DNA of 56,141 nucleotides. Origin: Phycisphaerales bacterium PN19_bin_20 (GTDB taxonomy: Bacteria > Planctomycetota > Phycisphaerae > Phycisphaerales > UBA1924). Position numbers and translations under genes: made by a program. A model generated the notes under the pieces. It ran no database searches, was not told the DNA's origin, and saw only the letters and a list, made by a program, of their open reading frames with translations. This document shows, piece by piece, positions 9,690 through 18,073 of this stretch (position 1 is its first letter; every line of letters begins with the position of its first letter). The stretch lies in NCBI GenBank assembly GCA_021173225.1, contig JAJOLK010000020.1:1-56141 (forward strand), given 5' to 3'.

Positions 9690-9759
9690 TTGACAGGACT
9701 GAGTTGACAGGACTGAGTTGACAGGACTGGGTTGACAAGACTGAGTGGACAGGACTGTG
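9690..9759. repeat. 14-bp tandem array carrying TTGACA (5 units)
   Basis: Units TTGACAGGACTGAG and close variants at 9690-9703, 9704-9717, 9718-9731, 9732-9745 and 9746-9759. A shortened copy precedes them. Three units contain the -35 consensus TTGACA followed by GGACTG, the fourth reads TTGACAAGACTG and the last TGGACA. No matching -10 element was found downstream, so no promoter is called. Located in the L23-L2 spacer. Confidence 0.9.
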
Positions 9760-9824
9760 CGTCTTGGGGCAACGTGTTTGGCGAGTTTCCGCGGGTTCTG
9801 ACCGCGAGCAAGTGTGAGTGACCT

Positions 9825-10682
9825 ATGCCGATCCGGATTTACGATAAGACCAGCGCCGGGCGCCGCTTCAGCTCGGTGAACCTGAATACTGAGGTCACGA
9901 AGTTTGAGCCGGAAAAGAGCCTGCTGCGTCCGAAGCCCAAGAAGGGCGGGCGTAACCACAGCGGCAAGACAACGATGCGCGGGCGCGGCGGTGGTGCCAA
10001 GCAGCGCTACCGCGTGATCGACTTCCGCCGTCTTGATCGCGACGGGATTGAGGCCACGGTGGTCGGCATCGAGTACGATCCCAACCGCACGGCCCACATC
10101 GCGCTGCTGCAATACACTGACGGCGTCAAGCGCTACATTCTTGCCCCGATGGGACTGCAAGCGGGCGTGAAGCTCATCAGCAACGGTGACGCGGCGGTTG
10201 AGCCAAAGGTCGGCAACTCGATGCCGCTGAAGTTCATCCCCACCGGTCTTTCGGTGCACTGCGTCGAGCTGACTGCTGGCAAGGGCGGGCAGATCTGCCG
10301 CAGCGCCGGCATGTACGCTCGCCTGAGCAACAGAGAAGGCAAGTACGCCACGCTGGTCTTCCCCTCGGGCGAGCAGCGGATGGTGAGCATTGAGTGCCGT
10401 GCGACCATCGGCGAGGTCGGCAACGCCGATCAGCAGAACGTTCGTTGGGGCAAGGCCGGCCGCATGCGTCACCTCGGGCGTCGCCCGATCACGCGTGGCG
10501 TGGCCAAGAGCCACAACGCCCACCCGCTGGGTGGTGGCTCGGGTCGCAGCAAGGGTAACCGTCCGCCGTGCTCGCCAACTGGCGTGCTGGCGAAGGGTGG
10601 CCGGACGCGGAACGCACGGAAGGCCAGCAGCAAGCTGATCATCCGTCGGCGAATGAGCCAGCGTTACGGTCAAGTGAAGTGA
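9825..10682 (+). CDS. rplB: 50S ribosomal protein L2
   Basis: 285 residues, close to the usual 275. L2 is an assembly protein near the peptidyl-transferase centre. The core is typical (RGRGGGAKQRYRVIDF, LAPMGLQAG, GNSMPLKFIPTG, AGKGGQICRSAG). The conserved C-terminal loop, normally MNPVDHPHGGGEG, reads AKSHNAHPLGGGSG here. The His matching E. coli His229 is kept, while the preceding Asp is Ala and the following His is Leu. An 82-bp spacer leads to rpsS. Confidence 0.96.
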   Translation: MPIRIYDKTSAGRRFSSVNLNTEVTKFEPEKSLLRPKPKKGGRNHSGKTTMRGRGGGAKQRYRVIDFRRLDRDGIEATVVGIEYDPNRTAHIALLQYTDGVKRYILAPMGLQAGVKLISNGDAAVEPKVGNSMPLKFIPTGLSVHCVELTAGKGGQICRSAGMYARLSNREGKYATLVFPSGEQRMVSIECRATIGEVGNADQQNVRWGKAGRMRHLGRRPITRGVAKSHNAHPLGGGSGRSKGNRPPCSPTGVLAKGGRTRNARKASSKLIIRRRMSQRYGQVK

Positions 10683-10764
10683 TAGTTGGTAGAGGTTGGT
10701 CTGGTTGGAACGGTGAAGTGACGAGAGCAGGGTTGATGTCGGTCAGCGCATCGGGAAGCACACC

Positions 10765-11076
10765 ATGAGCCGCAGTCTGAAGAAGGGTCCGTATGTTGAC
10801 GAGCGTCTGTACCGGCGCGTGGAGCGTCTGAACCAGACGCAGAAGCGTGAGCCGCTTAAGACGTGGCGTCGCGCGTGCACGATCGTGCCCGAGTTTGTGG
10901 GGCACACGTTCAAGGTGCATAACGGCCGCGCGTTCATCGATGTGTTCGTGACCGAGGACATGGTGGGCCACAAGCTGGGCGAGTTTAGCCCAACACGCAC
11001 GTTCAAGGGCCACACCAACAAGAAGGAAGGCATCGCCGAGGGCTCGAAAGCCTCGTCGTCCGGCCCGAAGAAGTGA
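10765..11076 (+). CDS. rpsS: 30S ribosomal protein S19
   Basis: 103 residues; S19 pairs with S13 in the 30S head and contacts the A-site finger. Recognised by [36 protein letters not shown] and the C-terminal [11 protein letters not shown]. The tail ends in a short Ser/Lys stretch ([10 protein letters not shown]). GGGAAG stands a few bases upstream of the ATG. Located at its usual place between L2 and L22. Confidence 0.96.
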   Translation: MSRSLKKGPYVDERLYRRVERLNQTQKREPLKTWRRACTIVPEFVGHTFKVHNGRAFIDVFVTEDMVGHKLGEFSPTRTFKGHTNKKEGIAEGSKASSSGPKK

Positions 11077-11191
11077 TCGAAAGCAGCGTTGCCGGCGTCA
11101 GGGCCCTGAGCCTGCCGCGAAGGTCGAGGACGGTACGAAACTTTTCCCGCATGGGCCTGTGGCCTGGGCGGGCCCAGATGAGGATGACCCC

Positions 11192-11746
11192 GTGCGGATC
11201 GAATCCAAGCGATTTAAGAAGCTCGTTCAAGCCCGCGGCATGACCGTCGAGCAGCTCGCCTCGGTGGTCGCTCGCCCGGGCTTGAAGGGGCGCGACAACC
11301 GTGACGCGGTCTCGGCGGTTGGCAACTGGATGGCCGGTCGCGACCAGCCCAAGTGCAAGCCGGGCGACATCCGCAAGCTGGCCGGCGCGCTGGGCGTTGA
11401 GCTTCATCAGATCGTCAAGTTCCAGGCCGACTTCTTCTTCCACCGCGGCAGCCCACGCAAGGTCGGGCTCATCGTGGACATGATCCGTGGCAAGAAGTAC
11501 GAGACGGCCCTGAACCTAGTGACGTTTACTCCGCGCCGTGCGGCGGTGGACGTCCGGACCGCGCTGCAGGCGGCACTGGCTGACGCGGAGGCCGCCAATG
11601 CGGACCTCTCCAAGCTGGTGGTCGTCGAGAGCTCGGCCGACGACGGCCCGCGGATGAAGCGGTTCCAGCCCAAGGACCGTGGGCGCGCCCACCGCATCCT
11701 TAAGCGGATGACGCATATCAAGGTTTCGCTCGTGCAGAAAGACTAA
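11192..11746 (+). CDS. rplV: 50S ribosomal protein L22 fused to an N-terminal XRE-like helix-turn-helix domain
   Basis: 184 residues with two parts. Residues about 84-184 are L22: RGSPRKVGLIVDMIRGKKYE, FTPRRAA, the tunnel hairpin DDGPRMKRFQPKDRGRAHRI and KRMTHIKVSLV. Residues 1-77 are an extra domain with the helix pattern of XRE/Cro proteins: FKKLVQARGMTVEQLASVV, a longer linker, then AVSAVGNWMAGRDQP and PGDIRKLAGALGVELHQIV. The GTG at 11192 is preferred because GAGG lies at 11180-11183; a second GTG at 11159 would add 11 residues. The frame is continuous and the gene sits in the normal rplV slot, so this is a genuine fusion. Whether the extra domain binds RNA, DNA or protein is unknown. Confidence 0.9.
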   Translation: MRIESKRFKKLVQARGMTVEQLASVVARPGLKGRDNRDAVSAVGNWMAGRDQPKCKPGDIRKLAGALGVELHQIVKFQADFFFHRGSPRKVGLIVDMIRGKKYETALNLVTFTPRRAAVDVRTALQAALADAEAANADLSKLVVVESSADDGPRMKRFQPKDRGRAHRILKRMTHIKVSLVQKD

Positions 11747-11859
11747 GTCGGGCCCGGCGGCGGGCAAGCGTGAATCAAGTGGGATCGGTTCGGGATCGAA
11801 AGTTTGGACCGGGCGGCGTACACCGCGGCCCGAGTCGGCAAGATTGAAGAAGAGCAACC

Positions 11860-12561
11860 ATGGGACAGAAGACCCATCCATACGGACTGCGAGTTGGCGT
11901 AACTGAGCCCCACAAGAGCCGCTGGTACGCGCCCAAGGCGTTGTACGGCGAGCTGCTGGTGGAGGACTATAAGATTCGCGAGTTCATCGACAAGCGCCTC
12001 AACCGCAAGCCGCCGTACGCGGCGGTGGCAGGCGTTGACATCGAGCGGACGCGCGAGGAGCTGAAGGTGATCATCAGCTCGGCGCGCCCGGGCCTGGTCA
12101 TCGGCCCCAAGGGTGCCGAGGTCGAGCGACTGACCGAAGAGTTGCAGTACATGACCGGGCGCAAGGTTGGGATCTCGATCATGGAGATCAAGAACCCGGA
12201 CCTCAACTCAGTCTTGGCGGCCGAGGCCGTTGCTGAACAGCTCCGCAAGCGCGTGGCCTTCCGCCGTGCGGTCAAGATGAAGTGCGAGCAGGTCATGATG
12301 GCGGGCGCCAAGGGCGTCTGGATCGTGGTCAGCGGCCGCCTGGGTGGGGCCGAGATGAGCCGCGTGCTGAAGATGCGTCTGGGCTCGCTGCCGCTGACGA
12401 CGCTGCAGGCCGAGATCGACTACGGCACGGCTGAGGCGCACATGAGCTACGGGGCCATCGGCGTGAAGTGCTGGATCTTCAAGGGTTACTACACCAAGCA
12501 GGCCGAGGTCGGCGTGCCCGATTCGGTCGGGACGCGCCTGAAGGGCCGCGGGCGTCGCTGA
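11860..12561 (+). CDS. rpsC: 30S ribosomal protein S3
   Basis: 233 residues, normal length. S3 lines the mRNA entry channel. The sequence starts GQKTHPYGLRVGV, has the KH-domain loop VIGPKGAEVERL, and the C-terminal domain with GVWIVVSGRLGGAEMSR and the GVKCWIFKG motif. AGAAGAG stands 5-10 bp upstream of the ATG. Spacers of 113 and 150 bp flank it. Confidence 0.97.
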   Translation: MGQKTHPYGLRVGVTEPHKSRWYAPKALYGELLVEDYKIREFIDKRLNRKPPYAAVAGVDIERTREELKVIISSARPGLVIGPKGAEVERLTEELQYMTGRKVGISIMEIKNPDLNSVLAAEAVAEQLRKRVAFRRAVKMKCEQVMMAGAKGVWIVVSGRLGGAEMSRVLKMRLGSLPLTTLQAEIDYGTAEAHMSYGAIGVKCWIFKGYYTKQAEVGVPDSVGTRLKGRGRR

Positions 12562-12711
12562 TGCGGCGGCCCGAGAGCGGGCCCCGGTTTGCTGACGCTG
12601 CGTGATTGCGGGTGGCTAGGAGCCGGTCGTTGAGAGTGGTTGGGTTGCTGGTGGTTCGAACAGTCATGAGCCGGCCGCGTGCGGGTCGGAAAGTTTGCTG
12701 GAGTGTGATGT

Positions 12712-13131
12712 ATGGCCCTGATGCCCAAACGAGTGAAGTTCCGCAAAGAGTTCCGGCGTGTCCGGGACCGCAAGGCCACCAAGGGCAACTACGTTGCCTT
12801 CGGTGACTACGGGCTCCAGGCGCTCGAGGGCTGCTGGCTGCCCGGCAAGGTCGTCGAGACCGGCCGTATCGCCAGCATGCACCTGCTGAAGCGCGAAGGC
12901 AAGCTGTTCATCCGTGTCTTCCCGGACAAGCCCATCAGCAAGAAGCCGCTGGAGACGCGAATGGGCACCGGCAAGGCTGACGTGGATTACTGGGCGTGCC
13001 GGATCAAGCCGGGCACGATCCTGTTCGAGCTGGCGGGCGTGACGGAGATGACGGCCCGGGCCGCGTTCTCTCGCGTGGCGATGAAGATGCCCGTGCGGTG
13101 CCGGATGGTGACTCGCCGCGTGGCGGTCTGA
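12712..13131 (+). CDS. rplP: 50S ribosomal protein L16
   Basis: 139 residues, normal length. L16 organises the A-site region of the 50S. Seen are MPKRVKFRKEFR, GDYGLQALEGCWLPGKVVE, KPLETRMGTGKADVDYW and the basic end RMVTRRVAV. The arginine corresponding to the hydroxylated Arg81 of E. coli L16 (in TRMG) is present. The ATG at 12712 has GGAG about 8 bp upstream; an in-frame ATG three codons later is less well placed. Confidence 0.96.
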   Translation: MALMPKRVKFRKEFRRVRDRKATKGNYVAFGDYGLQALEGCWLPGKVVETGRIASMHLLKREGKLFIRVFPDKPISKKPLETRMGTGKADVDYWACRIKPGTILFELAGVTEMTARAAFSRVAMKMPVRCRMVTRRVAV

Positions 13132-13270
13132 TTTGGCCGGCGTCAGTGCGGGGTTGGTTTGAGTTTCGGACTGTGTGAGGATCGCGATTGGCAGTGAACA
13201 TCGGCCGGTGAAGCCCGGCACGCAGAAAAGACACTCGCCCGGCACATGGGCGCGACTGAGGACAACGATC

Positions 13271-13480
13271 ATGACCGGCGCAGAAGTTCGCAAGCTGAAC
13301 ACCGACGTGCTCAAGAGCAATCTGAAGGAGGCTCGCATCGAGCTGTTCAACCTTCGGATGAAGGCTTCGACCGAGAAGGTTGAGGACAACAGCACCTTCG
13401 GCAAGTCGCGCAAGCAGGTTGCGCGGCTGCTGACTGAGGTGAATGCCCGCCGTCACGCCGAGGCCGCCAAGAAGGCCTGA
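13271..13480 (+). CDS. rpmC: 50S ribosomal protein L29
   Basis: 69 residues, two-helix protein at the tunnel exit. Recognised by LRKLNT-like spacing (EVRKLNTDVL), ELFNLRMKAST and the basic helix KQVARLLTEVNARR. The frame stays open upstream to 13175, but the ATG at 13271 has TGAGGA at a good distance and gives the family length. A short Ala/Lys tail ends it. The gap before rpsQ is 161 bp. Confidence 0.94.
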   Translation: MTGAEVRKLNTDVLKSNLKEARIELFNLRMKASTEKVEDNSTFGKSRKQVARLLTEVNARRHAEAAKKA

Positions 13481-13641
13481 GTAGGAAGGCCTGACGTGTG
13501 AAACCGGCCAGTGCGACACGAGAATGTCGCGGGTGGGGCCGAGATGGACGATGACCCCGCGTGACGTTGCCGAGCGAGGCACGCACGCAGAACCCGCCGA
13601 CGCAGCAAGCGTCGGTACGACGGAAGCAGACGAGACCCACC

Positions 13642-14007
13642 ATGGCCAAGGGCACGACCAGCACGAGCAAGACCGCCGCCGCCACGCAGACCTCCGGGTC
13701 CAAGGGCGAACTGGTGGCGAAGAAGATCGCGACCCGCACTGGCATCGTGCAGAGCGATGTGCGCGACAAGACGCGCCGCGTGGCGGTCGAGAACCTCTCG
13801 ACGCACCCGAAGTACGGCAAGATCCTGCGTTCGCGCACGGTCTTGCATGTGCACGATGAGAAGAACCTGGCCAAGCTGGGCGACCTGGTTGAGATCAGCG
13901 CCTGTCGCCCGGTCAGCAAGAGCAAGCGTTGGAAGCTCTCCAAGGTGATCCAGCGCGAGGTCGGCCTTGAGTTCACGGGCCTCGAGACGCCGGTGACCAA
14001 GGCCTGA
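13642..14007 (+). CDS. rpsQ: 30S ribosomal protein S17 with Thr/Ser/Ala-rich N-terminal extension
   Basis: 121 residues against about 85 in most bacteria. The core (TRTGIVQSDVRDKTRRVAVENL, HPKYGKILR, HDEKNLAKLGDLVEI, RPVSKSKRW) is clear. The first 26 or so residues are a low-complexity Thr/Ser/Ala/Lys extension, and a short C-terminal extension follows. An upstream in-frame start at 13561 would add 27 unrelated residues and is not preferred. S17 is an early 16S rRNA binder. Confidence 0.95.
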   Translation: MAKGTTSTSKTAAATQTSGSKGELVAKKIATRTGIVQSDVRDKTRRVAVENLSTHPKYGKILRSRTVLHVHDEKNLAKLGDLVEISACRPVSKSKRWKLSKVIQREVGLEFTGLETPVTKA

Positions 14008-14026
14008 GTAAGCCTTGCAAAGACCC

Positions 14027-14051
14027 ACCCGCCGGGCTTGATTGGGCGGGT
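14027..14051 (+). other. Inverted repeat downstream of rpsQ
   Basis: Arms ACCCGCC (14027-14033) and GGCGGGT (14045-14051) with an 11-base loop, 20 bp after the rpsQ stop. There is no T-run, so it is not called a terminator. The rest of the 187-bp spacer to rplN is strongly G-rich with short GGTTTGAAGTG repeats. Confidence 0.35.
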
Positions 14052-14194
14052 CGTGAGGGTTGAGGTTTGAAGTGTCGCGGTTTGAAGTGTTGAGATTGGA
14101 AGCGTTGAGTTGGGACGGGTTTGAACGAACGGTGGCTTTGAGAATCGACTGAAATTCGACTCCGGCAAGGGCCGGTTAAGAGCGCGAGACCGAC

Positions 14195-14581
14195 ATGCTA
14201 CAGCAGGAAACCAGGTGTGAAGTTGCGGACAACAGCGGGGCGAAGATCGCCTACGTGATCCGCGTGTACGGCGGGTCGACCGCGAGCGGCAAGTTCACCC
14301 GTCGCACGGCGACGGTGGGCGATCGCGTCTTCGTGTCGATCAAAAAGGCGCTCCCGGGCGGCGAGGTCAAGCCGGGCGACAAGGCCAAGGCCGTGGTCGT
14401 TCGCTGCACCAAGGCGACGCGCCGCGCCGACGGCTCGTACGTCAAGTTCGATAGCAACGCGGTCGTTCTGATCCAGGACGATGGCAACCCCAAGGGTACC
14501 CGCATCTTCGGGCCCGTCGCCCGTGAGCTGCGTGATAAGAACTACATGAAGATCGTTTCGCTCGCTCCGGAGGTGATCTGA
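14195..14581 (+). CDS. rplN: 50S ribosomal protein L14
   Basis: 128 residues, normal length. L14 contacts 16S rRNA in bridge B8. Typical are the N-terminal [17 protein letters not shown], the [15 protein letters not shown] block and [13 protein letters not shown]. Three bases separate its stop from rplX, the second tight coupling in the cluster. The change in strand composition described in the findings begins at about this gene. Confidence 0.96.
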   Translation: MLQQETRCEVADNSGAKIAYVIRVYGGSTASGKFTRRTATVGDRVFVSIKKALPGGEVKPGDKAKAVVVRCTKATRRADGSYVKFDSNAVVLIQDDGNPKGTRIFGPVARELRDKNYMKIVSLAPEVI

Positions 14582-14584
14582 ATT

Positions 14585-15058
14585 ATGTCCAGCAGCCACG
14601 TTCGCAAGGGTGATCTCGTCGTCGTGACCAGCGGCGACAACAAGGGCCGGTCCGGCGAGATCGTCCGGGTCATCCCAAAGCACAGCCACGTTATCGTCAA
14701 GGGCGTGAACATGGTCACGCGGAGCATCAAGCCCACCAAGGCCCAGCCCCAGGGCGGTCAGGTGACGCGCGAGGCCCCGATGCACATGAGCAAAGTCTCG
14801 CCGATGGTTGACGGCAAGGCCACCCGCGTCCGCTTCACCACCAAGGCTGACGGAACCAAGGTTCGCGTTGCGGCCCGCGGTGGCAAGGAGCTGAGCGTGG
14901 TCCGCAAGGGCAAGGCCGACGGTGCCGCCAAGCCCGCCGCCAAGCCCGCGAACAAGCCCGCGAACAAGGCCGCAGACAAGGCTCCGAGCAAGCCCGCCGA
15001 TATGGCTTCGAGCAAGCCCGAATCCAAGGCCTCGTCAAAGACGTCCAAGGCCAAGTAA
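14585..15058 (+). CDS. rplX: 50S ribosomal protein L24 with Lys/Ala/Ser-rich C-terminal tail
   Basis: 157 residues against about 105 usually. The KOW core is clear (HVRKGDLVVVTSGDNKGRSG, HVIVKGVNMVTRSIKP, GQVTREAPMHMSKV). From about residue 110 it continues as a repetitive Lys/Pro/Ala/Ser tail with KPAAKPANKPANK-type units. L24 initiates 50S assembly and sits near the tunnel exit. It begins 3 bp after rplN, and GGAGG in the rplN 3' end serves as ribosome binding site. Confidence 0.95.
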   Translation: MSSSHVRKGDLVVVTSGDNKGRSGEIVRVIPKHSHVIVKGVNMVTRSIKPTKAQPQGGQVTREAPMHMSKVSPMVDGKATRVRFTTKADGTKVRVAARGGKELSVVRKGKADGAAKPAAKPANKPANKAADKAPSKPADMASSKPESKASSKTSKAK

Positions 15059-15148
15059 CACTCTAGTCTCGCCCCCTCCGTCTCGCCCCCTCCGTCCCGC
15101 CCCCACCGTTTCGTCTCTTGAAACTCGCCTCTTGAACTGAGCAGAACC

Positions 15149-15889
15149 ATGGCCGAGAAGGAATCCAAGCAGCCCGCCGCCAAACCCGCGTCCGCCGAGG
15201 GTGGTAAGCCCAAGGGCGATGCCAAGGTCGAGGGCCAAAGGCGCAAGGGCGCGAGCAGCTCCGTGAAGGTCGTCGACGGCGCGTACAAGGCCGAGGGCGA
15301 TCGCAGCGAGCCCCGCCTGCAGTCGCGGTTTAAGTCGCATGTCCGCAAGGTGCTTGCCGACAAGCACGGCATGGCGAACCCGATGCTCCAGCCCAAGCTG
15401 GAGAAGATCGTCATCAACATCAACCTCGGGCGTCACATCGAGGGGACCAAGATCCCCGCCGACAAGCGCCAGACCGTGCTCGACACGATCATGAAGGTCA
15501 CCGGTCAGAAGGGCGTGGTCCTGAAGGCCAAGAAGAGCGTCTCGAACTTCAAGGTTCGTGAGGGCCTGGAGACCGCGGCGATGGTCACGCTCCGGCGCGA
15601 CCGCATGTGGCACTTTCTTGACCGCCTGATCAACCTGGCATGCCCGCGTATCAAGGACTTCCGCGGCCTGAACGACGCGGCCTTCGACAAGCAGGGCAAC
15701 TACGCCATCGGCCTGACCGAGCAGGGCGTCTTCCCCGAGATCAATATGGCCGACGTGACCTTCACGCACGGAATGAACATCAACTTCTGCTTCCGCAACA
15801 GCTCGCCCGAACTCTCCAAGGCCGTCCTCGGCGAGCTGGGTATGCCCTTCCGCAAGCCTGAGGACGCGCCCAAGCGTCGCTCAAGCTGA
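15149..15889 (+). CDS. rplE: 50S ribosomal protein L5 with N-terminal extension
   Basis: 246 residues against about 180 usually. The core from about residue 60 is standard (LEKIVININLGRH, TGQKGVVLKAKKSVSNFKVR, LRRDRMWHFLDRLINLACPR, GNYAIGLTEQGVFPEI). The first 58 or so residues are a Lys/Ala/Glu-rich extension starting AEKESKQPAAKPAS. L5 binds 5S rRNA and helps form the bridge to S13. The 90-bp spacer in front is extremely C-rich on the plus strand. Confidence 0.95.
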   Translation: MAEKESKQPAAKPASAEGGKPKGDAKVEGQRRKGASSSVKVVDGAYKAEGDRSEPRLQSRFKSHVRKVLADKHGMANPMLQPKLEKIVININLGRHIEGTKIPADKRQTVLDTIMKVTGQKGVVLKAKKSVSNFKVREGLETAAMVTLRRDRMWHFLDRLINLACPRIKDFRGLNDAAFDKQGNYAIGLTEQGVFPEINMADVTFTHGMNINFCFRNSSPELSKAVLGELGMPFRKPEDAPKRRSS

Positions 15890-15986
15890 AGCCATAGCGC
15901 CCCTACCCCAAACCGTCCAGCGCACATCACCACGATCCCTCACGACCGACCCCCGACTAGACCGAGACTCGAACAGGACTTGAGAC

Positions 15987-16172
15987 ATGGCAACCAAGGC
16001 TCAGACGGCCAAGTCACAGCGCCCCCCGAAGTTCAGCTCGCGCATCGTGCGCCGCTGCCAGATCACGGGCCGCAGCAAGGGCGTCTATCGCAAGTTCCGC
16101 ATCTCCCGCATCATGCTCCGCAAGCTCGCGCTTGAGGGCAAGATCCCCGGCATGCGCAAGGCCTCGTGGTAA
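15987..16172 (+). CDS. rpsN: 30S ribosomal protein S14, short form lacking the zinc cysteines
   Basis: 61 residues, the length of the short zinc-binding S14 type, ending in the usual [11 protein letters not shown]. Of the four cysteines of that type (positions 24, 27, 40, 43) only Cys24 remains; the others are Thr27, Ser40 and Met43. It is therefore a short S14 that cannot form the normal zinc ribbon. Located in the usual slot between L5 and S8, with GGACTTGAG upstream of the ATG. Confidence 0.94.
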   Translation: MATKAQTAKSQRPPKFSSRIVRRCQITGRSKGVYRKFRISRIMLRKLALEGKIPGMRKASW

Positions 16173-16334
16173 GCAACCACGCCTACTGATGGATCCCCAG
16201 TTGGACCCATCACGGCAACGAATCAACGACGAGCAAGAGACTATTTCTAGAACAGTCCCTGACAAGACCACGAATCGACAGGCACGGCCGGCACCAACCA
16301 TTCCCGCGGCCCGACCAGCGAAAGAGAAGAACGA

Positions 16335-16733
16335 ATGTCCGTCATCGACCCGATCGCCGACATGTTGACCCGCATCCGCAACGCCCTTATCAACAAGGCC
16401 AAGAGCGTTGACGTGCTCAACTCCGGCGTCTGCCGGGGCATCGCGCAGGTGCTCAAGGACGAGGGCTACATCGATAGCTTTGACGTCGCCGAGGACGGCC
16501 GTCAGGGCAAGATCAAGGTCAAGCTCAAGTACGGCCCGCGCGGCGAGCGACTGATGACCAGCCTTCGCCGTCAGAGCAAGCCCGGCCGCCGCGTTTACTC
16601 CCGCGTTGAAGAGCTGCCCCGCCCCGTCCAGGGCCTGGGCATCGCCGTGGTCAGCACCTCGCGCGGCGTGATGAGCGACCGCAAGGCCCGCGTCGAGCGC
16701 GTCGGAGGCGAGCTGCTCTGCATCATCGAGTGA
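16335..16733 (+). CDS. rpsH: 30S ribosomal protein S8
   Basis: 132 residues, normal length. S8 binds the central domain of 16S rRNA and in E. coli represses the spc operon. Seen are DPIADMLTRIRNALINK at the start, FDVAEDGRQGKIKVKLKYG, and the C-terminal STSRGVMSDRKARVERVGGELLCIIE. Spacers are 162 bp before and 121 bp after. Confidence 0.96.
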   Translation: MSVIDPIADMLTRIRNALINKAKSVDVLNSGVCRGIAQVLKDEGYIDSFDVAEDGRQGKIKVKLKYGPRGERLMTSLRRQSKPGRRVYSRVEELPRPVQGLGIAVVSTSRGVMSDRKARVERVGGELLCIIE

Positions 16734-16854
16734 TCGAGCAGCGGTCGGTTTGATTGTCCACCCTGCCGCCAGCCCAAGCGGGCCGTCGGCGTGCGAAGAA
16801 GAGCCCCGTTCCTGGCGACTTACAGACCCCAGCAGCTTTCCGAGGTACGAACCC

Positions 16855-17412
16855 ATGTCCCGCATCGGCGCTAAGCCCATCACCATTCCCGCGAACGTCA
16901 AGGTCGTGATCAAGGACCACGTGGTCGAGGTCACCGGCCCGCTCGGGACCCTCAAGGTCCCCTTCAAGGTTGAGGTGCTGGTCACCCACGTCGAGAGCGA
17001 GAAGGCCATCAAGGTTGCGATCGACGCCGCCAAGCACGGCGAGGACCGCTTCATCCGCGCGATGTGGGGCACGACCCGCGCGCTGATCGCCAGCGCCGTT
17101 CTGGGCGTGACTACGGGCTACGAGAAGACCATGGAGGTTGTCGGCGTCGGCTGGCAGGCCAGCGTCATGGGCGACAAGCTCAAGCTCATCGTCGGGTTCG
17201 CAAACCCCATCATGCTCGAGATCCCCAAGGGCGTCAAGGTCACCGTCGAGAAGCAGTTTGTCAAGGTCGCCGGGCCGGACAAGCAGGCCGTCGGCATGTT
17301 CGCCAGCAACATGCGGGCCTCCCGCAAGCCCGAGCCGTACAACGGCAAGGGCGTCAAGTACACCACCGAGGTCATCAAGAAGAAGGCCGGCAAGGCGTTC
17401 GGCTCGGCCTAA
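16855..17412 (+). CDS. rplF: 50S ribosomal protein L6
   Basis: 185 residues, normal length. L6 lies near the factor-binding site. Start [12 protein letters not shown], then [12 protein letters not shown], the linker [19 protein letters not shown] and the C-terminal [20 protein letters not shown]. The frame stays open upstream to 16750, but the ATG at 16855 has CGAGG at normal distance and gives the family N-terminus. A 182-bp spacer follows. Confidence 0.96.
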   Translation: MSRIGAKPITIPANVKVVIKDHVVEVTGPLGTLKVPFKVEVLVTHVESEKAIKVAIDAAKHGEDRFIRAMWGTTRALIASAVLGVTTGYEKTMEVVGVGWQASVMGDKLKLIVGFANPIMLEIPKGVKVTVEKQFVKVAGPDKQAVGMFASNMRASRKPEPYNGKGVKYTTEVIKKKAGKAFGSA

Positions 17413-17594
17413 GGCTCGGCTTCACCCGCGGCTTGCCCGCATCGGTTCATTCGCGGGCCCGGCCCGTTACGCAGAGATTCAGACGTCAACGCTTCCAGAT
17501 TTCACCCCTCCAGACCCACAGGCCGCAGGCCGCAACCGGCCTCGACTCAAGACCGCACCTAAAGCACGCTCAAGAGCTCTTTCGAGATTCACCC

Positions 17595-17957
17595 ATGGAC
17601 AAGGCCAAGCACAAAGTCACGCGTCGCACCCGCCGGCACATCGGCATCCGCAAGCGCGTCATGGGCGCGCCCGGCAAGCTTCGCCTGAGCGTTTACAAGT
17701 CCCTCAACCACATGTACGCCCAGATCATCGACGATCTGGCCGGAAAGACTATCTGCGCCGCCAGCACTCAAGATGACGAGCTCAAGCTCGCCAAGACCGG
17801 CAACAGCGAGGCCGCGGCCGCCGTCGGCGCCCTGCTGGGCAAGCGGGCCAAGGCCGCCAAGGTTGAGGCCGTCGCGTTCGACCGCGGCGGGTTCAAGTAC
17901 CACGGCCGCGTCAAGGCCCTGGCCGATGCGGCCCGCAAGGAAGGCCTGAAGTTCTAA
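17595..17957 (+). CDS. rplR: 50S ribosomal protein L18
   Basis: 120 residues, normal length; L18 binds 5S rRNA. Recognised by [26 protein letters not shown] region, [23 protein letters not shown] and the end [21 protein letters not shown]. The ATG at 17595 is chosen from the family N-terminus MDKAKHKV; upstream sequence in the same frame belongs to the spacer. Confidence 0.96.
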   Translation: MDKAKHKVTRRTRRHIGIRKRVMGAPGKLRLSVYKSLNHMYAQIIDDLAGKTICAASTQDDELKLAKTGNSEAAAAVGALLGKRAKAAKVEAVAFDRGGFKYHGRVKALADAARKEGLKF

Positions 17958-18073
17958 CCCCCGGCTGCCTCTCGGCAACCTGCACCACCAGCCTCAGACC
18001 CCGGCACCAGCACTCAGCACAGCAAGGCACCACCGCGACCGATTGATCGAGCCGCGACCGCAAGGCGAACCCA

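Noticed and set aside
9690..9759. Promoter at the TTGACA array
   Set aside because: No -10-like hexamer lies 16-18 bp downstream of any unit.
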